NCBI RefSeq assembly: GCF_946227985.1
Contig: NZ_CAMKGL010000002.1
Location: 85,266 to 149,265, forward strand
Source of the DNA: Serratia quinivorans
Lineage (GTDB): Bacteria; Pseudomonadota; Gammaproteobacteria; Enterobacterales; Enterobacteriaceae
Direction of reading: 5' to 3'
DNA length: 64,000 bases
Shown here one piece after another: positions 41,271-49,792 of this stretch. Numbering within the stretch: position 1 is the first letter of the stretch; each line of letters opens with the position of its first letter. A program made the position numbers and the translations under genes. Below the pieces are notes generated by a model. The model did not search any database and was not told where the DNA came from. It worked only from the letters and a program-made list of their open reading frames with translations.

Positions 41271-41915
41271 ATGAGTATCAATGAAGAAGTCTGCGCCAAA
41301 AAAACACGTGGCAGACCGAAACAGTTTGATCGCGACCGTGCGCTGGACAGCGCGCTCGATCTGTTCTGGCGGCACGGCTATGACTCTACGTCGTTGGCCG
41401 ATCTGGTAGACGTCACCGGTGCAAAAGCGCCAACGTTGTATGCCGAGTTTGGTAACAAGGAAGGGCTGTTCCGCGCGGCGGTGGAGCGATATCTGCAAAA
41501 ATACACCACCTGTACCAATCAACTGTTGGAGCAGGATTTGCCAATAGCGGAAATCGTTGAGGCTTATGTGCGTTCTTCGGCGGAGGTGTTTACCGATCCG
41601 GATACGCCGTCCGGCTGCTTTATGGTCTGTGCCTCCGCGGCGCTGTCTTCGTCTTCCGATGAAGTGGCCGAGATGCTGCGTAAAAAACATCATTCGAATG
41701 AAGCCAGCCTGCGAGACTGTTTTGACCGCAAGGTACAGCAGGGGGAGTTATTGGCGAAAACGGATACCGCGCTATTGGCGAAATATATCGTCTGTACCAT
41801 TGAAGGGATGTCGGTTCAGGCACGTGAAGGGGCCAGCCGTGAGGATTTATATCGCTTGCTCGATGCACTGATGCTGGTTTGGCCGCGCCTGAGTCAGGTG
41901 GGCAATAAAGTCTAG
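41271..41915 (+). CDS. TetR/AcrR family repressor
   Basis: A 214-residue repressor with N-terminal helix-turn-helix (RDRALDSALDLFWRHGYDSTSLADLVDVTGAKAPTLYAEFGNKEGLF), similar to the subgroup in which a short basic tail precedes the HTH (KKTRGRPKQFD). The C-terminal ligand domain carries conserved Cys residues (SGCFMVCASAAL). Divergent from the DUF1471 genes and near duplicated palindromic boxes, so it probably represses them and itself. The ligand is unknown. Confidence 0.85.
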   Translation: MSINEEVCAKKTRGRPKQFDRDRALDSALDLFWRHGYDSTSLADLVDVTGAKAPTLYAEFGNKEGLFRAAVERYLQKYTTCTNQLLEQDLPIAEIVEAYVRSSAEVFTDPDTPSGCFMVCASAALSSSSDEVAEMLRKKHHSNEASLRDCFDRKVQQGELLAKTDTALLAKYIVCTIEGMSVQAREGASREDLYRLLDALMLVWPRLSQVGNKV

Positions 41916-41937
41916 GGAAGGGCACTCGCCAGGAAAT

Positions 41938-41959
41938 CAGGCCGCATTGCTGCGGCCTG
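41938..41959. terminator. Hairpin between tetR and the MetQ-like gene
   Basis: Nine-base perfect arms CAGGCCGCA/TGCGGCCTG with loop TTGC between the convergent genes. T-tracts are short on both strands. Confidence 0.6.
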
Positions 41960-41967
41960 AGTGGGCA

Positions 41968-42792
41968 TTACTGGTTAACCGGGATCACCGCGCCCTGGTA
42001 TTTTTGGCGGATGAAGTCCTGAATCGCCTTGGAGTGCAGCACTTTTACCAGCGCTACGATTTCCGGCTTGTTCACGTCAGCCTTATGCACGGTGATGATG
42101 TTGGCGTAGGGGTTGTTTTCACCGCTTTCTACCGCAATCGGGTCTTTGGTCGGGTTCAGCCCGGCATCGATGGCATAGTTGGCATTAATCACCACCGCAT
42201 CGCCCTCATCGTTGTTGTACATCTGCGGCAGTAGCGCGCCTTCCACGTTCGCCAGGAACTTCAGGTGTTTCGGGTTATCCACCACGTCAGAAATGCGAGC
42301 ATCGACCTTGCTCACGCCCGGTTTCAGCTTAATCACGCCTTCCTTTTCAAAGATAGACAGAATGCGGCCTTCTTCCGCGACGGCATCACGCATGATGATT
42401 TTGCCGTTGTCCGGCAGATCTTTCAGGCTTTTATATTTCTTGGAGTAAATGCCGATCGGCTCGATATGGATGGCCCCGGCGCTGACAAAGTCGTAACTCT
42501 TATCGCCGGCATGGTCCTTCAGCACCGAATTTAGGTAGGGCACGTGCTGGAAATAGTTGGCGTCAATATCGTGACTGGCCAGCGCGGTGTTCGGCAGGAT
42601 GTAGTCCTGGAAAGGTTTGATCACCAGATCGATGCCTTCCTTCGCCAGAATCGGCTTGGCCTGCTCGAGGATCTCCGCGTGCGGCACGTTGGACGCGCCA
42701 ACCACCAGCTTGGTTTCCGCGGCGGCGCCAAAGGAGCTCAACGCGGTCAGTGAGGCGAAAGCCAGCATCATTATTTGCTTTTTCATCATCAT
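41968..42792 (-). CDS. MetQ/NlpA-family binding protein without lipobox
   Basis: A 274-residue methionine-type binding protein (KLVVGASNVPHAEILEQAKP, DYILPNTALASHDIDANYFQ, GALLPQMYNNDEGDAVVINA). The signal peptide ends in FGAAAET with no cysteine, so it is secreted rather than lipid-anchored, unlike MetQ and NlpA. It is the last gene of a three-gene ABC operon with a 14-bp gap to the permease. The cargo may be methionine, a derivative or another sulfur compound. Confidence 0.88.
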   Translation of the reverse strand: MMMKKQIMMLAFASLTALSSFGAAAETKLVVGASNVPHAEILEQAKPILAKEGIDLVIKPFQDYILPNTALASHDIDANYFQHVPYLNSVLKDHAGDKSYDFVSAGAIHIEPIGIYSKKYKSLKDLPDNGKIIMRDAVAEEGRILSIFEKEGVIKLKPGVSKVDARISDVVDNPKHLKFLANVEGALLPQMYNNDEGDAVVINANYAIDAGLNPTKDPIAVESGENNPYANIITVHKADVNKPEIVALVKVLHSKAIQDFIRQKYQGAVIPVNQ

Positions 42793-42806
42793 TATTCCCT
42801 GGTTAT

Positions 42807-43475
42807 TTATCGTTTATCGAGCGTTGTTGTCATGGTGTCGCCGATGAACTGGATAACGAAAACGATCAGCAGGATCGTCAGTGTCGCCACCAGCGTCACG
42901 TCACCGTGATTGCGTTGAAAACCTTCCAGATAGGCCAGATTACCCAGCCCGCCTGCGCCGATCACCCCGGCCATCGCGGTGTAGCTCACCAGCGCTATCA
43001 GGGTGACGGTAATCCCGGAAACCAGCGCCGGGGAAGACTCCGGCAGCAGCACGCGGAAGATAATGGTGCTGGTTTTGGCCCCCATGGAACGTGCCGCCTC
43101 TATGACTCCCTTGTCCACCTCGCGCAGGCCAATCTCAACCAGCCGGGCGTAGAAGGGCGCGGCGCCGACAATCAGCGCCGGTAGCGCGGCATCGGCCCCC
43201 AAAATGGTGCCGATCAACGTCTTGGTGAACGGGATCAGCAGCACAATCAGAATGATGAAGGGGATGGAGCGGAATACGTTGACCAGCACTGAAATCAGCG
43301 AATAGACGGCGCGGTTTTGCAGCAGTTGGCCGCGAGACGTCAGGAACAGCAGTACGCCCAGTACGATGCCCAGCACCAGCGTAGCCAACCCGGCGATGCC
43401 GGTCATGTACAGGGTTTCCCAGGTGGCGTTCAGCAACGGGTCAATACGCAGGTGAGGGAACAGTGACTCAATCAT
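42807..43475 (-). CDS. MetI-type ABC permease
   Basis: A 222-residue permease with five or six helices. Family motifs: YMTGIAGLATLVLGIVLGVL, NVFRSIPFIILIVLLIPFTK and the coupling loop EAARSMGAKTSTIIFRVLLPE. It matches MetI of the methionine uptake family. It overlaps the ATPase gene by 8 bp. Confidence 0.9.
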   Translation of the reverse strand: MIESLFPHLRIDPLLNATWETLYMTGIAGLATLVLGIVLGVLLFLTSRGQLLQNRAVYSLISVLVNVFRSIPFIILIVLLIPFTKTLIGTILGADAALPALIVGAAPFYARLVEIGLREVDKGVIEAARSMGAKTSTIIFRVLLPESSPALVSGITVTLIALVSYTAMAGVIGAGGLGNLAYLEGFQRNHGDVTLVATLTILLIVFVIQFIGDTMTTTLDKR

Positions 43476-44493
43476 GTTTAATCACCTCAACGGCGATTTG
43501 TTGTTCTCTTAATAATTTCAACATGCTGTCGATTTGCAGGTCGTTGCCTTCGACGTGGATATACAGCTCGCCAAAGGAACCGTTCAGCGTCTGGCTGATT
43601 TTGCCGTGCAGAATGTTAATGCTCACTCTGTAGCGCAGGATCACGTCGGAAATCACCGCCTGATGGGTTTGCACACCGACAAAGGTCAGCTTGAAAATTG
43701 CGCCCGGCAGATGCTGAGCCAGTAAAGGGTTAAAGCTTTCCTCGGTTTCCTGATATTGCGCAACCTGTTTAACGAACTGCTGGGTAATCGGCTGCTGCGG
43801 CCGGGTGAAAACATCGATAACCGGGCCTTCTTCGACGATGCGGCCGTTTTCCATCACCGCCACCCGGTGGCAAATTTTGCGCACTACGTGCATCTCATGG
43901 GTGATCAGCACAATGGTCAGGTTCAGTTTGCGGTTGATATCCAGCAGCAGATCCAGAATCGAGTCGGTGGTCTGGGGATCGAGCGCCGAGGTGGCCTCAT
44001 CGCACAGTAATACTCCTGGGTTATTGGCCAGGGCGCGGGCGATACCGACGCGCTGTTTCTGTCCGCCGCTAAGCTGCGACGGATAAGCATCCTCACGCCC
44101 CTGCAGGCCAACCAGTGCGATAAGCTCTGCCACGCGCGGGTTTATCTGCGCTTTGGGCACGCCGGCGATTTGCATCGAGAAGGCAATATTTTGGCTGACG
44201 GTACGTGACCACAGCAGGTTGAAATGCTGAAACACCATGCTGATTTTCAGGCGTGCCTGGCGTAACTGGTCGCCCCTGGCTTTGGCGATCTCGAACCCCT
44301 CGACCTGAATGCTGCCGCTGGTGGGGGCTTCCAGCCCGTTAAGCAAACGGATCAGGGTGCTTTTACCCGCTCCGCTGTAACCAATAATGCCGTAGATTTG
44401 TCCGGTTTCGACGGCCAGGTTGACATCATCCACCGCGACGACGCGGCCCTGTGCACTGTCAAAAGTTTTGCAAACGTTCGAAAGAACGATCAT
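43468..44493 (-). CDS. MetN-type ABC ATPase with NIL domain
   Basis: A 341-residue ATPase. Walker [12 protein letters not shown], signature LSGGQKQRVGIA, Walker B VLLCDEATSALD, switch ITHEMHVV. Residues 265-341 form the C-terminal NIL (ACT-like) domain that gives trans-inhibition by substrate in MetN. First gene of the operon. The standard metNIQ of enterobacteria lies near gmhB/rcsF, not seen here, so this is probably a paralogous system. Confidence 0.9.
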   Translation of the reverse strand: MIVLSNVCKTFDSAQGRVVAVDDVNLAVETGQIYGIIGYSGAGKSTLIRLLNGLEAPTSGSIQVEGFEIAKARGDQLRQARLKISMVFQHFNLLWSRTVSQNIAFSMQIAGVPKAQINPRVAELIALVGLQGREDAYPSQLSGGQKQRVGIARALANNPGVLLCDEATSALDPQTTDSILDLLLDINRKLNLTIVLITHEMHVVRKICHRVAVMENGRIVEEGPVIDVFTRPQQPITQQFVKQVAQYQETEESFNPLLAQHLPGAIFKLTFVGVQTHQAVISDVILRYRVSINILHGKISQTLNGSFGELYIHVEGNDLQIDSMLKLLREQQIAVEVIKHD

Positions 44494-44742
44494 AGCGAAG
44501 TGGATCCTTATTAATACATCACAGCATTCCGCCCAGGGTGCGTAACGCCAGGCTGTGTTCGGTTTCCTGGAATAAGGGCAGGCGGGACGTCTGTTGCTGG
44601 TGAATACAGGGCAATCCTACCGGGGGTTTATAGTGACAGGAAGAATATAGATTCTATTAGATATTCTTATTTGATATATGAAGTGATGAGCAGAAGCGAT
44701 GGTGGAACCGCGGCCAACGGGGATTTGGCCGCTTTATTGACT

Positions 44743-45186
44743 TTAACGTTTGTCGAGCTTCATGTGCAGCAGCGGGAAAGGATTGCCCTGACCGTCGAGT
44801 GCCGAACGGCCGGTAATTTCAAAACCGTAGTGGCGGTAAAAACCGCTGGCCTGCGGGTTCTGTTCATTAACGTCCAACTGCAACTCATCATGCAACGTTT
44901 CGGCGTGGGCCAGCAGTGCTCTGCCGACGCCTTTGCCACGCTGCTCTGCATCGATAAACAGCATTTCTACTTTATTACCGCTCAGCCCGATAAAACCGCA
45001 GGGATGACCGGGTCGATCTTCTGCAACCCAAACGTCAACCGTCGGCAAATAGTCGTTAAGCACCAACGGGTAGAGTTGGGCGATATTTTCTTCGCTGAGA
45101 AAATGGTGGGTGGCGCGGACCGAACGCTGCCAAATTTCCGCCAGTTGCGCATTGTCTTGTGCTGCGCGAGCTCGGATAGTGATCAT
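44743..45186 (-). CDS. YjaB-like GNAT acetyltransferase
   Basis: A 147-residue acetyltransferase resembling E. coli YjaB: IWQRSVRATHHFLSEENIAQ, KVEMLFIDAEQRGKGVGRAL with the CoA loop, and LQLDVNEQNPQASGFYRHYG with a GRSALDGQGNPFPLLHM end. The substrate is unknown. It is downstream of a LysR gene on the same strand but with a 29-bp gap and no obvious terminator, so co-transcription is possible. Confidence 0.87.
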   Translation of the reverse strand: MITIRARAAQDNAQLAEIWQRSVRATHHFLSEENIAQLYPLVLNDYLPTVDVWVAEDRPGHPCGFIGLSGNKVEMLFIDAEQRGKGVGRALLAHAETLHDELQLDVNEQNPQASGFYRHYGFEITGRSALDGQGNPFPLLHMKLDKR

Positions 45187-45215
45187 AGAAACCCCTGTGA
45201 TTGAATTAGCTTATT

Positions 45216-46106
45216 TTAAACGCGGCCCCAGAGTCTGGCGACGGTCAGGGCGATAAAAGCTTCCAGCTTGGGTGACTGCCGTCGTTCGGGCAGATAGACC
45301 AGATGCATCGGCCGCGACAGCGGTGAATAGTCCGGCAGTACTTGCACCAAGCGGCCACTGGCAATATCTGCTTCCAGCAGCATGCAGGCGTGCAGCGCAA
45401 TACCGAAACCGGCCAGCGCCGCCCGACGTACCCCTTCGCCAGAGTCCATCCGCAGCCGCGGCCTGACCGGCACGCTGATTTCCCCCGTCGGCCCCTGCAA
45501 GCGCCAGAAATGGTTGCCGTCCCACTGACTAAAACCAAAACAGCTGTGTGCGCTGAGTTGCTCCGGCTGGGTTGGCACACCCTGCTGCGCCAGATAGTCC
45601 GGTGAGGCGGCCAGCGTCATGCGGTAATCGGGCAGGGCGCGGGCCACCAGGCCATCGTCGGCCACCGGTCCGATGCGAAACGCCGCCTCGTAGCCTTCTT
45701 CAATCAAGTCTACCTTGCGGTCCGACAGCACCACTTCCGCTTCTACCTCTGGGTGCCGCTGCAGGAACTCGGTGAGGACCGGCGTCAGTACGCGGTTGCC
45801 GAACGTGACGGGGGCACTGATGCGCAGCAGGCCGCTGGGGGAACTTAATAGCGCCCGGGCACTGGCTTCGGCGGCGTCAGCGTCGGCCAGCAGACGGCGG
45901 CAGCGTTCGTAGAACACCCGGCCGGTCTCGGTCAGCCCCTGCCTGCGGGTGGTACGGTTCAGCAGCGGTGCATTCAGCCGTTGCTCCAGGTAGCGGATGT
46001 GTTTGCCGACCATGGTTGGGGAGATGGCCATCTCCTCGGCGGCGGCGACAAAGCTGCCTTTTTCTACCACTCGCACAAACACCGCCATGCTGGTTAATCG
46101 GTCCAT
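45216..46106 (-). CDS. LysR-type regulator, divergent from a quinone oxidoreductase
   Basis: A 296-residue LysR regulator of the DmlR/AaeR-like group (TSMAVFVRVVEKGSFVAAAEEMAISPTMVGK; NRTTRRQGLTETGRVFYE). The 120-bp divergent spacer with the quinone oxidoreductase gene suggests that gene as target. The effector is unknown. Confidence 0.87.
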   Translation of the reverse strand: MDRLTSMAVFVRVVEKGSFVAAAEEMAISPTMVGKHIRYLEQRLNAPLLNRTTRRQGLTETGRVFYERCRRLLADADAAEASARALLSSPSGLLRISAPVTFGNRVLTPVLTEFLQRHPEVEAEVVLSDRKVDLIEEGYEAAFRIGPVADDGLVARALPDYRMTLAASPDYLAQQGVPTQPEQLSAHSCFGFSQWDGNHFWRLQGPTGEISVPVRPRLRMDSGEGVRRAALAGFGIALHACMLLEADIASGRLVQVLPDYSPLSRPMHLVYLPERRQSPKLEAFIALTVARLWGRV

Positions 46107-46226
46107 TATAAACCCCTGGTGTTTTCTGAATGCTCTGTGGGCTACTTCTCCTGATTATAGCGCTTTGCGATAATCATTCTATCGACCGTCAGTGTGTTAT
46201 TGGCGGAAACTTTTCGGAGCAGCAAC

Positions 46227-47207
46227 ATGCACGCATTAGCATTTGAACATTTTGGCGGGCCGGACGTGCTCGAATACCTTGAGCTGCCGACGCCAGCGGT
46301 ACCGGCGGGTGCGGTGCAGGTGAGCATGGGGGCCGCCGGGCTGAATTTCGCGGATATTTATCGCCGCAAGGGCAACTACGTGCTGCACGGCAACCCGCCT
46401 CATATCGGCGGTTACGAAGGCGTGGGAACTATTATCGCCGTGGGCGAAGGAGTCGATGGCTGGCGGTTGGGGGAGCGAATTGGTTTCGCCGACGTCCCTT
46501 TTTGCCACGCCACGCGTATCAACGTGCCGGTGGAGCATGCCCTGCGGCTGCCGCAGGCACTGAGCGACGTCGAAGCCGCTTCGATTCTGTTGCAGGGGCT
46601 AACGGCGCAGTACCTGATTAATGACAGCGTGCAGGTGAAAGCGGGCGATCGCGCTTTGGTGCATGCCGCTGCCGGCGGCGTCGGACAAATTTTGACGCGT
46701 ATGCTGGTGGCGCGTGGCGCACAGGTTTACGCCGTGGTGTCTTCGGCGCACAAACAGCAGATTGCACTGAACAACGGCGCAGCGGCAGCCTTCACTTATC
46801 AGCAGGATTGGGTCGCGCAAATTGCTGCGCTGACCGACGGTGGCGTTGAGTACGGTTTTGACTCGGTGGGCATCACGCTGCAACAGAGCATCGACGCGCT
46901 GCGTCCCGGTGGCCGGGTAGTCACCTTCGGCATGGCGGGCGGCGAAGCACCCGCTATTTCCGCCTACGACCTGATGATGGATTCCAAGGGCGTGGTTGGT
47001 GGTGACCTCTGGACCTACCTTAATAGCGCCGGGGCAAGGCGAGAAAGGGCCGAGCGCCTGTTCAGCAGTTGGCAGAACGGCGAGTTTGCCGTGCCCCATA
47101 TTGAAACCTTCCCGCTCAGTGAAGGGGCGGCTGCTCATCGCCGGCTGGAGGATCGCAGCTTTGCCGGCAAGATTGTATTGCTGAACGATCGCGACCCGCA
47201 GAGTTAA
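46227..47207 (+). CDS. NADPH:quinone oxidoreductase family protein
   Basis: A 326-residue medium-chain reductase of the zinc-free quinone oxidoreductase group (LNFADIYRRKGNY, GYEGVGTIIAVGEGV, nucleotide loop VHAAAGGVGQILTRMLVARGA). It would reduce quinones or alkenals with NADPH. The ATG at 46227 follows CGGAGCAGC; an ATG 11 codons earlier has no homology. Divergent from a LysR gene. Confidence 0.88.
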   Translation: MHALAFEHFGGPDVLEYLELPTPAVPAGAVQVSMGAAGLNFADIYRRKGNYVLHGNPPHIGGYEGVGTIIAVGEGVDGWRLGERIGFADVPFCHATRINVPVEHALRLPQALSDVEAASILLQGLTAQYLINDSVQVKAGDRALVHAAAGGVGQILTRMLVARGAQVYAVVSSAHKQQIALNNGAAAAFTYQQDWVAQIAALTDGGVEYGFDSVGITLQQSIDALRPGGRVVTFGMAGGEAPAISAYDLMMDSKGVVGGDLWTYLNSAGARRERAERLFSSWQNGEFAVPHIETFPLSEGAAAHRRLEDRSFAGKIVLLNDRDPQS

Positions 47208-47265
47208 AAGCGGCCTTCCGCTGCATGTTACACTGGCCGCCAGGCGATAATGGGGGTCAGTCAGG

Positions 47266-48147
47266 ATGGAAGTGATACGTGCAGCGATAGAAAAACAGGT
47301 GATCGGCCTGACCGGGCTGGCGCTTGGCGATGTCGACTTTGAAAACCCGCCGGGTGACCCGGGCCTGTATGGGCCGCAGTCGGTCATTTGGCAGGTACAC
47401 AGTGATTTCACCACCATGCTGTGCGGGGGCGTCAGCGCCTTACTGCTGCAGATGCTGCACCCGTTGGCGCTGGCCGGCGTCTGGGATCATTCCAACTTCC
47501 GCGACGATATGCTCGGCCGCCTGCGCCGCACCAGCCAGTTTGTCTCCGTCACCACCTTTGGCCCCACCGCCGAGGCCGAACGGCTGATCGCCAAAGTCAA
47601 AGCCATTCACCTGCGGGTCAACGGCGTCAGCAGCGATGGCAGGCCTTACGCCGCCAGCGATCCTGACCTGCTCACCTGGGTACACGTGGTGGAAAGCAGC
47701 TGCTTTTTAGCCAGCCATCTACGCTACCGCAACCCGCATCTTTCCCGCGAACAGCAGGACGGTTATTACCGTGAAACGGCGCGAGTCGCCGCGGCACTGG
47801 GGGCACGCAATATCCCCATTTCTTGCGCGGCGGTCGAGGATTATCTGCAGCGAATGCAGTCGCAGTTGGTGTGCGATGAACGCACGCAGGAAGTGGCTCG
47901 TATTCTGCTGGCGGCCCCGGCACCGAGCGCGCTGGCACGACCATTTGGCATATTGGTGATGCAGGCGGGCATCGATTTGCTACCGGAGTGGGCGCAGCAG
48001 CAGTTTGGTTTTTCGTCCGGCGTATTGCGGCAAAAACTGGTGCGAGCCGGCGTCGGTGGCGTAGGTAAGGTGCTGCGAGGCTCGATGCGCAACGGCTCCT
48101 ATCAACGGGCGCTACGACGAATTAACAAAGCCGTCGTAGCGCATTGA
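47266..48147 (+). CDS. MpaB-type oxygenase (DUF2236)
   Basis: A 293-residue protein of the DUF2236/MpaB family, represented by a latex-clearing-like oxygenase and by the fungal mycophenolic acid enzyme MpaB. The family motifs are LLLQMLHPLALAGVWDHSNF and DPDLLTWVHVVESS; the histidines are candidates for heme ligands. The protein is all-helical. No pathway genes flank it. It follows the quinone oxidoreductase gene by 58 bp and may share its transcript; substrate unknown. Confidence 0.8.
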   Translation: MEVIRAAIEKQVIGLTGLALGDVDFENPPGDPGLYGPQSVIWQVHSDFTTMLCGGVSALLLQMLHPLALAGVWDHSNFRDDMLGRLRRTSQFVSVTTFGPTAEAERLIAKVKAIHLRVNGVSSDGRPYAASDPDLLTWVHVVESSCFLASHLRYRNPHLSREQQDGYYRETARVAAALGARNIPISCAAVEDYLQRMQSQLVCDERTQEVARILLAAPAPSALARPFGILVMQAGIDLLPEWAQQQFGFSSGVLRQKLVRAGVGGVGKVLRGSMRNGSYQRALRRINKAVVAH

Positions 48148-48150
48148 CCA

Positions 48151-48657
48151 TCACCGCAGGTTAGCAGGGAAATTTGCAGGCAGCTCGCTGGCCGGACAGT
48201 TAATCACCTGCTCATCGTTTTCACCGCAGTCGCGGACAAAGGTAATGGTGGCGAATTCGTCGATGACTTCAGTCGGGTACGTCGGACCTGCTTCACGATA
48301 GGCTGCCATCTGCGCCAGGTGCTCATTTTGGAAACATACGGTGTGCTGCGGATTATTCATAACCCAGCGCGGGAAGAAAATGGTGCCGTGGAAAATCAGA
48401 TCGCCCAGATTAACGATGAGGCTAACGTCGGTCCCGGTCGGTTCAGTCCATGAAATCTTATACACTTCTGCGGCCACCCGAACCACGTAGACCGCCTGAT
48501 CTTTCACCCAGCGATTGCCCACTAACCCACTGTGGATCCGGTAATCGATGGTTCCGGCATTCTTCAGGTAGATCTCATAATTCCAGCCGTTGTCATAGGT
48601 ATACACCAGGTGTTTGCCAATAAAACCACTCAGGTCGTGTTTGTCAAAGCTGCTCAT
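48151..48657 (-). CDS. padC: Phenolic acid decarboxylase PadC
   Basis: A 168-residue lipocalin-like decarboxylase that removes CO2 from ferulic, p-coumaric and caffeic acids to give vinyl phenols. Family residues are visible: FIGKHLVYTYDNGWNYEIY with active-site tyrosines, HSGLVGNRWVKDQ with the Arg, and WTEPTGTDVSL with the catalytic Glu. The ribosome site is GGAACCC-like and weak. Divergent from a LysR gene at 48780, a plausible phenolic-acid sensor, and convergent with the MpaB-type gene. Confidence 0.92.
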   Translation of the reverse strand: MSSFDKHDLSGFIGKHLVYTYDNGWNYEIYLKNAGTIDYRIHSGLVGNRWVKDQAVYVVRVAAEVYKISWTEPTGTDVSLIVNLGDLIFHGTIFFPRWVMNNPQHTVCFQNEHLAQMAAYREAGPTYPTEVIDEFATITFVRDCGENDEQVINCPASELPANFPANLR

Positions 48658-48779
48658 AATGGGTTCCTTTTTGGGAGTGTTTCAAGTCGATATGAGTAGC
48701 CTACGCTGATAAAAATCGATATAAAAACGCTAATATTGGCGCTTAATAATCGAATTATTAGATGTTTTAGGAGGCGAGA

Positions 48780-49682
48780 ATGCGGGCACCCAAAACCACT
48801 CTGGATCAGTGGCACACGCTGCAGGCCGTGATTGAGCAAGGGGGGTATATTCAGGCGGCTGAATACCTGCACCGCAGCCAATCCTCGGTGAGTTACAGTT
48901 TGCATACCTTGCAGGAGCGGCTGGGGGTTAAATTGCTGATGATTGTCGGCCGTAAGGCGGAATTGACGGTGGAGGGCCGGGCATTATTGGAACATGCCAA
49001 ACCGCTGATTACCGCTTTCACCCAGCTTGAAGCGCGGGCGTCGGCATTTGCTCTGGGGGAGAAGGTGGCGTTAACGCTGGTAGCGGACAGCGTTTTTCCC
49101 AAGCCATTATTGTTTCGCGCACTGCGGCAATTTCAACAGCGCTATCCGCAAACGCAGGTACGGTTACGTGAGATCCTGCGGGGTGAAAGCCGGGAACTGC
49201 TGGCACAAGGTGATGCCGACTTGTATATCACCACTTTACCGCCGGATGCTTCGGTGGACGGCAGTTTTTTGATGGATGTGAATTTTATCGCCGTCGCCCA
49301 TCGCCAACATCCGTTGCATCAATTGCATGGCCCGCTGACTCAGGCCGAACTGGTACGTTTTCATCGCGTGGTGATTACCGATCCTCTGCAGCAAGCTGAT
49401 GCCGATGCTGCGTGGAGTTTTACTACCTTTGACGCGGCGATACAGGCGATATGCCATGGGGTGGGATATGGCTGGTTGCCACAGGACCGGATCACCGGGC
49501 TGCTGGCCAGTGGTGAATTACAGCCCTTGCCGCTTGCCGGGCAGCGGATCCGTGCCACGCCGCTATATTTAATTTATGGCAACCCTCAGGGATATTTTGA
49601 TTTGACGACCAGAGCCATGGCGGAAATGATTACCGATGCGGTGCAACCCGGCGAACAATTAGCCAACGGCCCGAAATTTTGA
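48780..49682 (+). CDS. LysR-type regulator, divergent from padC
   Basis: A 300-residue LysR regulator (LDQWHTLQAVIEQGGYIQAAEYLHRSQSSVSYSL at the helix-turn-helix; KLLMIVGRKAELTVEGR wing). The 122-bp spacer to padC makes that gene the likely target; note that Bacillus and lactobacilli control padC by PadR instead. The effector is unknown but probably a hydroxycinnamate. Confidence 0.87.
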   Translation: MRAPKTTLDQWHTLQAVIEQGGYIQAAEYLHRSQSSVSYSLHTLQERLGVKLLMIVGRKAELTVEGRALLEHAKPLITAFTQLEARASAFALGEKVALTLVADSVFPKPLLFRALRQFQQRYPQTQVRLREILRGESRELLAQGDADLYITTLPPDASVDGSFLMDVNFIAVAHRQHPLHQLHGPLTQAELVRFHRVVITDPLQQADADAAWSFTTFDAAIQAICHGVGYGWLPQDRITGLLASGELQPLPLAGQRIRATPLYLIYGNPQGYFDLTTRAMAEMITDAVQPGEQLANGPKF

Positions 49683-49792
49683 GACTTTTACGGGTGATCC
49701 GGCCGCTAATGCGCTTTACACTGGGCAAAAGCCATTTTCCATTTTATTTAGCGTGCAGCATTATTCTGCGCCTTGAACCTATTTGAGGTTAT

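Noticed and set aside
44585-44592. GGACGTCT upstream of the methionine-type ABC operon, close to a MetJ box
   Set aside because: MetJ needs at least two adjacent boxes; the flanking octamers do not fit.
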